From 40-80 sp964503665 (GTDB lineage Bacteria > Bacteroidota > Bacteroidia > Flavobacteriales_D > Crocinitomicaceae), in the NCBI GenBank assembly GCA_964503665.1, contig CAZDAR010000048.1, positions 1 to 18,812 on the forward strand: a stretch of 18,812 nt of DNA. The letters are read 5' to 3'. A model generated the notes under the pieces. That model did not search any database and was not told where the DNA came from. It saw nothing but the letters and a program-made list of their open reading frames with translations. Positions 13,433-18,812 of the stretch are shown one piece after another. Position 1 is the stretch's first letter. Every line of letters starts with the position of its first letter. Position numbers and translations under genes: made by a program.

Positions 13433-14992
13433 ATGATGAGTAAAGGGATTGAGAAAATATATCGTGATTACGAAGAACATTGCAAACGGCTTCTAAAGCT
13501 ATCAAAAAGAGCAATTACGGATGAGTCACCGATGGATAAATCAAAGCGTATTAATCGTTTGGAAAAAGATTACACCGCTTGGTTTGAGTATTATTTAGCG
13601 CATTATGCACGTTCAAAATGTTCTTGGTATCAAAAGAAGATGGCGAAACTGATGATTGAAAACAAAATCGTTTATCTGCTTTTGAGAATTTTCCGTGGCG
13701 GTGCAAAATCGGTTCATGCCAACATCGGCATTCCTCTTTACTTATACTTAGTAAAAAAGGATCTGTCGTTTATGCTTTTGATTGGCGAAAACGAAATCAA
13801 GGCAAAAAAGTTACTTTCAGATATTCAAGCCGAATTAACTTCCAACGCAAAATTAGAAGCCGACTATGGAAGACGTTTTAAGTTTGGTGACTGGGCGGAT
13901 GGAAATTTCACAACATTGGACGATGTACATTTTTATGCTCTTGGTATAGGTCAATCACCTAGAGGTATTCGTGATATGGAACGCCGACCAGATTACATAT
14001 CTGTGGACGATGTCGATACAAAGAAGAGAAGTAAAAACGCCAAGCTCGTGCGTGAGCTATTTGACTATTTAAAAGAAGATGTTTGGGGAACGTATGGTGA
14101 CGGCAATAGAAGATATATTCAATGCAATAATCGTTTTTCAAAAACATCGGTCATTCAATTGATGTCCGACCATTTTGAAGCGGTTATTGAAGATTATAAG
14201 AGCAGAAATGTAGAACCCAAACACCATATTATGGTAGTGAAAGCCATTCAAGATAGTGGCGTAAGTGGCTGGGGAGAGAACTATTCCTTAGATTTCTGGG
14301 AGGATTTGCGCAAAGATATTGGTGAACGTGCTTTCCAACGGGAATATCAAGATAACCCTATCGAGGAGGGAACGGTTTTTAAAAACGAATGGATACAGTA
14401 CAAAAAGATGTTACCGTTGTACCAATACGATGCAATGGTCATCTACGGCGACTTGTCTTATAAAGATACAGGCGACTTTAAAGCGTTGTTGATGGTTGGT
14501 AAAGTAGGCAAAGAATTTCACGTTATACGTGCTCACGTTAAACGAACTACTCGTGCAATGGTCGCATCGTGGCTTTATGATACGTATGAAGAAATGAAGC
14601 TTCAGAAGTTTAACATCAAGTACAAGGTAGAAGGAAGCTTTGCACAGGATATGTTTGTCGACGACTTTGACAAAGAGGGCGAAAAACGAGGTTATTACAT
14701 ACCTGTTGTAGCCGATAAAAAGAGCAAAGCAAACAAAGAAGAGCGGATTGAATCTATGTCCGGGTACTTCGAACGAGGCGATGTATATTTCAATAACGCA
14801 CTTAAAGGCACAGGCGACTTCATCCAATTGGAAGAACAGATATTGGCATTTGAAAAAGGAAGTAAAGTCAATGACGATGCGCCCGACTCTTTACAAAGTG
14901 CCATTCAAGAACTCAATAGTGCTGTCATTCGATTTGAGGTAAGAACTACCAGCCGAAAGGACATGATAGCCCGTAATAAAAATAGATTTTAA
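13433..14992 (+). CDS. Terminase large subunit (packaging ATPase and nuclease)
   Basis: 519 residues from the ATG at 13433, the first start after the small terminase stop; the open frame extends upstream to an ATG at 13376 that overlaps the small terminase by 55 nt. The ATPase domain has a Walker A-like IFRGGAKSVH (86-95) and Walker B YISVDDVD (188-195). The nuclease domain has VIYGDLSYKDTGDFKA (336-351, D340), KVEGSFAQD (398-406, E400) and DDAPDSLQSA (481-490, D485), giving the acidic metal-binding set of the RNase H-like fold. It pumps DNA into the procapsid and cuts it. The neighbours are small terminase and the gp36-like and portal genes, the expected packaging context. Confidence 0.92.
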   Translation: MMSKGIEKIYRDYEEHCKRLLKLSKRAITDESPMDKSKRINRLEKDYTAWFEYYLAHYARSKCSWYQKKMAKLMIENKIVYLLLRIFRGGAKSVHANIGIPLYLYLVKKDLSFMLLIGENEIKAKKLLSDIQAELTSNAKLEADYGRRFKFGDWADGNFTTLDDVHFYALGIGQSPRGIRDMERRPDYISVDDVDTKKRSKNAKLVRELFDYLKEDVWGTYGDGNRRYIQCNNRFSKTSVIQLMSDHFEAVIEDYKSRNVEPKHHIMVVKAIQDSGVSGWGENYSLDFWEDLRKDIGERAFQREYQDNPIEEGTVFKNEWIQYKKMLPLYQYDAMVIYGDLSYKDTGDFKALLMVGKVGKEFHVIRAHVKRTTRAMVASWLYDTYEEMKLQKFNIKYKVEGSFAQDMFVDDFDKEGEKRGYYIPVVADKKSKANKEERIESMSGYFERGDVYFNNALKGTGDFIQLEEQILAFEKGSKVNDDAPDSLQSAIQELNSAVIRFEVRTTSRKDMIARNKNRF

Positions 14993-15001
14993 TTAAAAAA
15001 T

Positions 15002-15442
15002 ATGGAAAGATTTATCTTAGAAAATGATTATCCAACACTCATACGAAGTGAAGTGCGCAACCTGTTGGCTACATCATACACCGATAACAAATTGGCAATG
15101 GCCGAACAAATGGCTATTTCTCAAATCAAAAACTACATCAAGGGTAATTATGATGTGGAGTTGATTTTTACGACCATTACACCACCTGCGTCCGATACAC
15201 GGAACGCTTTCATTGTGATGATAACCATTGATTGCGCATTGTATCATCTTTATTCAAACACTGCGCCTGATCGTATTCCCGAACATCGTTCACAACGATA
15301 TCAAGATGCACTCGAATGGCTTAGGTCGGTAGCCAAAGGCGAAACCATTGCTGATTTACCCACTATCAAAGATTTCAGTAGTGGTTCTGTGAATAGCATT
15401 AGAATCAAATCAAAATATCCACGCACACAATACAGATATTAA
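15002..15442 (+). CDS. DUF1320 / Mu gp36-like head protein
   Basis: 146 residues. The sequence FILENDYPTLIRSEVRNLLATSYTDNKLAMAEQMAISQIKNYIKGNYDVELIF (4-56) and ITIDCALYHLYSNTAPDRIPEHRSQRYQDALEWLRSVAKGE (74-114) follows the DUF1320 pattern of Mu gp36-like proteins, which act at the head-neck region like other gp6/gp15-type connector proteins. It lies 9 nt after the terminase and 1 nt before the portal fusion. In Mu the homologue is in the head cluster but elsewhere in the order. Confidence 0.75.
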   Translation: MERFILENDYPTLIRSEVRNLLATSYTDNKLAMAEQMAISQIKNYIKGNYDVELIFTTITPPASDTRNAFIVMITIDCALYHLYSNTAPDRIPEHRSQRYQDALEWLRSVAKGETIADLPTIKDFSSGSVNSIRIKSKYPRTQYRY

Positions 15443-15443
15443 T

Positions 15444-18005
15444 ATGACACAATTATTGAATCAATTCGGACATCCGATACAACGAACCGCAAAAATGGAG
15501 GGGAAACAACGCAAAAACCCTAGTCCTATAGTGGCTCAAATTGCTCAATCTTTTCGAGACCGTTCCAGAAAGGATATCGGTAAATGGCGCAATGCCATTA
15601 AAATGGCAGAACATCCCAAAACACCCAACTGGCAACCCTTGATGGATTTGTACCGTGATTTACTCACAGATGGACACTTGCAGTCACAAATGGAAATACG
15701 TCGTTCCAGTGTGCTGAATACGTCGTTTCATATCATCAACCGAAAAACAAAACAAATAGACGAACAGGCAACGGAGTTTATTAATACCGAGTGGTTTTAC
15801 CGTTTGATTACATGGGCAATAGATGCGTTCTTCTTCGGGCAATCGGTTATTCAGATTGAAGAAATGGGCGACAAACCCGTTTTAAAGCTGATTCCCAGAC
15901 GAAACGTTGTACCACAGCAGCATAAGATTGTTTTGGACTTTCAGAAACAAAATGCCGTGGTTTTTTACGACAATCCGGTTTATCAAAATTGGGTAATCGA
16001 CATCCACGAAGAGGACGACTTGGGACTGTTGAACAACATTGTTCCCAACTTGATTTGGAAACGAAACATCATGCAGTCGTGGGCTGAATTCTGTGAACGA
16101 TTCGGTATCCCGATGTTGACAGCTACAACGGTACGCTCTACTCCTGAAGCCTTGCAAGAAATTGAAGACATGCTCTTCCAATTGGGCGAAGCGGCCGTTG
16201 GCGTTTTCCCTGAAGGAACTAACATTGACTTTAAAGAAGCCAATAGAACAGATGCTTTTCAAACATTTGACCGAATGATCGAACGCAACAATACGGAAAT
16301 CAGTAAACTGCTCGTTGGTGGTTCGATGGTAAGCGATGACGGTAGTTCACGAAGTCAATCTGAAGTTCACGAACGTAACTTAGACGATCGTATCAGCGCC
16401 ACAGACAGAAGAAATATCACATTCTTTATCAACGATGTTGTCATGCCGTTGTTGGTATTCCATGGTGTCGGAATCAAACCTGAACATCAGTTTACCTTTG
16501 ATACTACGCAAGAATTAGACTTGATGGAACACTGGCAAATCGTGCAAAGCTTAATGTATGTTGCCGATGTGGACATGGATTGGGTATCTAAAACATTTAA
16601 CGTACCACTCAAAGAACGCAAGCCACAAAAATTAAACATCAGTGACACGCAAGCAAAGCAAGTGGACAGCAAGGTTAATTCCATTTTCAACGCCCATTAT
16701 GCGAATCGTTACCGTGATATTCCTACTTGCGGACAAAATAACTTCTTTGCCTTGGATGATGTCGATGTGAGACGATTGAATGAAATACAGGCACAGTTAA
16801 TTCAATTGATGTTTAACGATAAGGATGCACTCGGTGAAACAGGTAAACTCATTGTCGAAGAATCCAAGATATTGACAACAGGGCTTTTTGGAGGTTATGG
16901 TAAACGTCTAAGCGAAGCCTCATTTGATGCTCCCGATCATTTGATGTTGGCTATGATGGAGCAAAATCTGTTTGACTTCTCAGCAGGAAAAACAGAAGCA
17001 CGCCTGGCATCGCTCAAAGATTTGCTAATTGATTACAAAGAAGGTCGTTTACGTTCCTTTGACGAATTTAAGGAGGAGGCGGAAAAGATGGTGGATAAAT
17101 TTAACAGCAAGTATCTACGCACGGAGTACAATCTAAGCGTTGCAGTGGGTCAAAATTCGGCTTCCTTTATGCGGATGTGGGCAGACAAAGACGACAACCC
17201 ATATATGCAATATATCACGGCAGGCGATAACAATGTAAGAAACTCACATGCTGTACTCAATAATAAGATCTTCAATATTAACGATTCAGAAGCCCGAAAT
17301 TTAGTACCACCGAATGGCTTTGGTTGTCGTTGTGAAATGATTGCCTATCCATTCACACCACATGATAGCGGTGTTTCAAAAGGTGATTGGGCTACACAAC
17401 AACTTGGCGAATCGTTTAAAAAGGGGCAATTTGCTGTGAACCGTGCCGATTTGAAACAAGTGTTTTTAAAGGATCAACAATATGCCAAAAGTAAAGGTGT
17501 ACTAAAGAATTTAAACGATGCTAAATATACTATTTGGGGATTGGCCGATATTAAAAACATGAAAAATCTACACGAACTTGTTTTGGATAAATCTATCACA
17601 GCTGATAACGTCAAAGAATTATTCAAGGGGCAAAAAGGAAAAGATGGTCGAAACGTAATGCCATTCCGAGATTATTTTAAACGCAGTATCGTTTTAAACG
17701 AAAAGGACTTTGACAAACATACGACAGGCAAGTATTTAGAGAAAAATGAAAACAGACATCAACTCTTTGCTTACCTAAAAGAAGTCTTGAAATCACCAAG
17801 TGAAGTGTGGTTACAGAATGTAGAATCGGGTAACACCGTCTCCAATAAAAGGCTACAAATAAGATATATCAAGCATTACAACGGTCAAAGTATTGTTGTT
17901 GATGCAGAAGTGAATGAGTATGGTTATGAAATTAGAACTTGGTATCTGATGAAAGCGAATGAAAAGGAAATAAGAAAAGGCTTACTGGTTCACAATAAGC
18001 CTTAA
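15444..18005 (+). CDS. Portal (DUF935) fused to MuF and a PBECR2-like nuclease
   Basis: 853 residues. Residues about 1-400 form a DUF935/gp29-type portal, with LYRDLLTDGHLQSQMEIRRSSVL (69-91), WAEFCERFGIPML (213-225) and the GGSMVSDDGSSRSQSEVHE (292-310) segment; the dodecameric portal is the DNA gate of the head. Residues about 440-640 are a MuF/gp30-type minor head protein, with NVRNSHAVLNNKIF (597-610, H602) and VPPNGFGCRCEMIAYP (621-636). Residues about 690-853 look like the PBECR2 nuclease family (phage Barnase-EndoU-ColicinE5/D-RelE-like), with NRHQLFAYLKEVLKSPSEVWLQN (770-792), LQIRYIKHYNGQSIVVD and the ending EIRKGLLVH. MuF-linked toxin domains are thought to enter the cell with DNA. 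In Mu portal and MuF are separate genes. No immunity gene is seen next to it. Confidence 0.85.
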   Translation: MTQLLNQFGHPIQRTAKMEGKQRKNPSPIVAQIAQSFRDRSRKDIGKWRNAIKMAEHPKTPNWQPLMDLYRDLLTDGHLQSQMEIRRSSVLNTSFHIINRKTKQIDEQATEFINTEWFYRLITWAIDAFFFGQSVIQIEEMGDKPVLKLIPRRNVVPQQHKIVLDFQKQNAVVFYDNPVYQNWVIDIHEEDDLGLLNNIVPNLIWKRNIMQSWAEFCERFGIPMLTATTVRSTPEALQEIEDMLFQLGEAAVGVFPEGTNIDFKEANRTDAFQTFDRMIERNNTEISKLLVGGSMVSDDGSSRSQSEVHERNLDDRISATDRRNITFFINDVVMPLLVFHGVGIKPEHQFTFDTTQELDLMEHWQIVQSLMYVADVDMDWVSKTFNVPLKERKPQKLNISDTQAKQVDSKVNSIFNAHYANRYRDIPTCGQNNFFALDDVDVRRLNEIQAQLIQLMFNDKDALGETGKLIVEESKILTTGLFGGYGKRLSEASFDAPDHLMLAMMEQNLFDFSAGKTEARLASLKDLLIDYKEGRLRSFDEFKEEAEKMVDKFNSKYLRTEYNLSVAVGQNSASFMRMWADKDDNPYMQYITAGDNNVRNSHAVLNNKIFNINDSEARNLVPPNGFGCRCEMIAYPFTPHDSGVSKGDWATQQLGESFKKGQFAVNRADLKQVFLKDQQYAKSKGVLKNLNDAKYTIWGLADIKNMKNLHELVLDKSITADNVKELFKGQKGKDGRNVMPFRDYFKRSIVLNEKDFDKHTTGKYLEKNENRHQLFAYLKEVLKSPSEVWLQNVESGNTVSNKRLQIRYIKHYNGQSIVVDAEVNEYGYEIRTWYLMKANEKEIRKGLLVHNKP

Positions 18006-18121
18006 TGTCTTGCCTTGTTTGTACTAACTGGGACTTTCGGTCACTCGTTTGGCAATAATGGCAAGTTTTACAGATCCACTTGTTCAGTCGTACAACCAAT
18101 TATTAACGCAAATATAAAACA
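18006..18121. other. 116-nt gene-free gap after the portal fusion
   Basis: This gap is long for an otherwise packed block. A 17-codon frame from 18005 looks fortuitous. CTTGCC (18009-18014) can pair with GGCAAG (18060-18065), which is followed by four T, so a weak terminator with a large structured loop is possible. I see no promoter match good enough to report. Confidence 0.3.
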
Positions 18122-18685
18122 ATGAAAGAAATTTACCAAAAAATAATTGAAAAACTTTTCTCGCAAGAAGCCATCGACCTGTTTAGTGAATACAACGTGC
18201 TTCCTGTGCGCTATGTCGATTTATACCGTGGTCAATACTTGAATTATGAGAACTTCGATGTCGTGGCATTGCCTGCCGTTCTGATAGACTGGTCGGCAGA
18301 TTTGACGGATGTAACAAGAAATGAAAGCATCATTACTATCTCGCTTCATTTGATTTACGAACAGGTGTATGATACTTCCAACTTAACGACTAATCAAGAG
18401 AATGCCTTAAAATTCTTTGATTTCATTGATATCGTTCACACATTGGTTTCCAATATTCAAGGTAACGGAATTGGCAAATTGAAGCTTCGCCGTCAAGAAC
18501 CTGCGGAATTAGATCATCCCGGCATTGTTCACATTATGCACTACGAAGCATCTTATTATGCGATGGAAGAAGATGTAAAAGAAACATTCGAGTATTCCAA
18601 TGAGGGTGAAGGGGATTTGAATATGCACGGTAAGTTGGTGAAACAAAAAAACTGGGGTGATAATGATTATGGTTTAGATATATAA
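18122..18685 (+). CDS. Probable tail terminator / head-tail joining protein
   Basis: 187 residues. The opening helix, then VVALPAVLIDWSADLTDV...SIITISLHLIYEQ (about 46-81), ENALKFFDFIDIVHTLVSN (about 93-111) and DHPGIVHIMHYEASYY (about 131-146) give a 'lPav.vd......t........i.lh......t......l...d.i...l' pattern. This resembles the tail terminator or neck-type fold (lambda gpU / Mu gpK-like) in which a helix is followed by a beta sheet. It stands alone between two gaps of over 100 nt. The C-terminus is acidic then polar (EYSNEGEGDLNMHGK). Family assignment is tentative; an unusual point is that it lies with the packaging genes on the plus strand instead of with the sheath genes. Confidence 0.5.
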   Translation: MKEIYQKIIEKLFSQEAIDLFSEYNVLPVRYVDLYRGQYLNYENFDVVALPAVLIDWSADLTDVTRNESIITISLHLIYEQVYDTSNLTTNQENALKFFDFIDIVHTLVSNIQGNGIGKLKLRRQEPAELDHPGIVHIMHYEASYYAMEEDVKETFEYSNEGEGDLNMHGKLVKQKNWGDNDYGLDI

Positions 18686-18790
18686 ATCAATACGCCTTTA
18701 GAAGCCCTTTAGAAGAAACGATAACGGACTTTTGTTTGAAAATGGAATAAGTATATATTAAAACAGAAAACAACGCTAAAAACGCAATAT
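18686..18790. other. 105-nt gap before the right-edge gene, with a short direct repeat
   Basis: CCTTTAGAAG occurs at 18695-18704 and again at 18706-18715, an 11-bp period that would place both copies on the same DNA face, as in a small operator. An A/T-rich stretch (TATATATT near 18751) follows. No gene fits here. Confidence 0.3.
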
Positions 18791-18812
18791 ATGGCACACG
18801 ATTTTATAAATA
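18791..18812 (+). CDS. Start of a truncated gene at the right edge
   Basis: ATG at 18791 follows an A-rich tract and opens a frame reading MAHDFIN to the window end. It is on the same strand as the packaging block. Only seven codons are present, so the product cannot be named; because no tape-measure gene occurs in the window, this is one candidate position for it. Confidence 0.45.

Noticed and set aside
18005..18058. 17-codon frame after the portal fusion as a possible immunity peptide
   Set aside because: Its ATG overlaps the preceding stop region, it is very short, and nothing in its sequence suggests a folded or membrane peptide.

Overview
The window is a contiguous block of structural, packaging and lysis genes from a contractile-tailed (myovirus-type) prophage or phage with Mu-like head genes, almost certainly from a Bacteroidota host. 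The host call rests on the AT-rich composition, start codons preceded by A/T-rich tracts instead of Shine-Dalgarno sequences, and protein types I associate with Bacteroidota phages (DUF935 portal fused to a MuF protein, DUF2586-type sheath, DUF6046-like tail protein, H-x18-SYGC lysin). No integrase, repressor, replication gene, tRNA or attachment site is visible, so the ends of the element lie outside the window.

Layout. Two gene blocks diverge from a short regulatory gap (12848-13001) that holds a perfect 39-nt palindrome. The rightward block (13002 to the right edge) carries the DNA packaging and portal genes: small terminase, large terminase, DUF1320/gp36-like protein, an 853-residue portal-MuF-nuclease fusion, a probable tail terminator, and the first codons of another gene cut by the window edge. 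The leftward block (12847 down to 151) carries, in transcription order: ClpP-like head protease/scaffold, major capsid protein, a small unknown protein, tail sheath, tail tube, tail-assembly chaperone with a programmed -1 frameshift, DUF6046-like protein, gpD-like hub, endolysin, holin, a membrane-anchored Cys/Pro peptide, gp45-like spike, gp25/gpW-like wedge protein, LysM/gpX-like protein, a fibre with octapeptide repeats, a small protein, gpJ-like and gpI-like baseplate proteins, and a Dam-type DNA adenine methylase. It ends at a strong bidirectional terminator (78-120). Most neighbours overlap by 1-4 nt or nearly abut, which points to one long late operon.

Most notable points. (1) The frameshifting chaperone (A_AAA_AAC, adding 60 residues) is not followed by a tape-measure gene; only 9 nt separate it from the next gene, so the tape measure must be elsewhere, possibly the gene cut at the right edge. 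(2) The portal is fused to MuF and to a C-terminal domain resembling the PBECR2 nuclease family, a possible virion-borne effector. (3) The capsid protein has a hydrophobic signal-peptide-like N-terminus and a C-terminal IPT/TIG immunoglobulin-like domain. (4) The fibre contains perfect 24-bp tandem repeats encoding beta-helix-like octads. (5) The methylase leader has a nested inverted-repeat structure around a promoter-like element. Functional names are from recognition of motifs and gene order; no database search was run.
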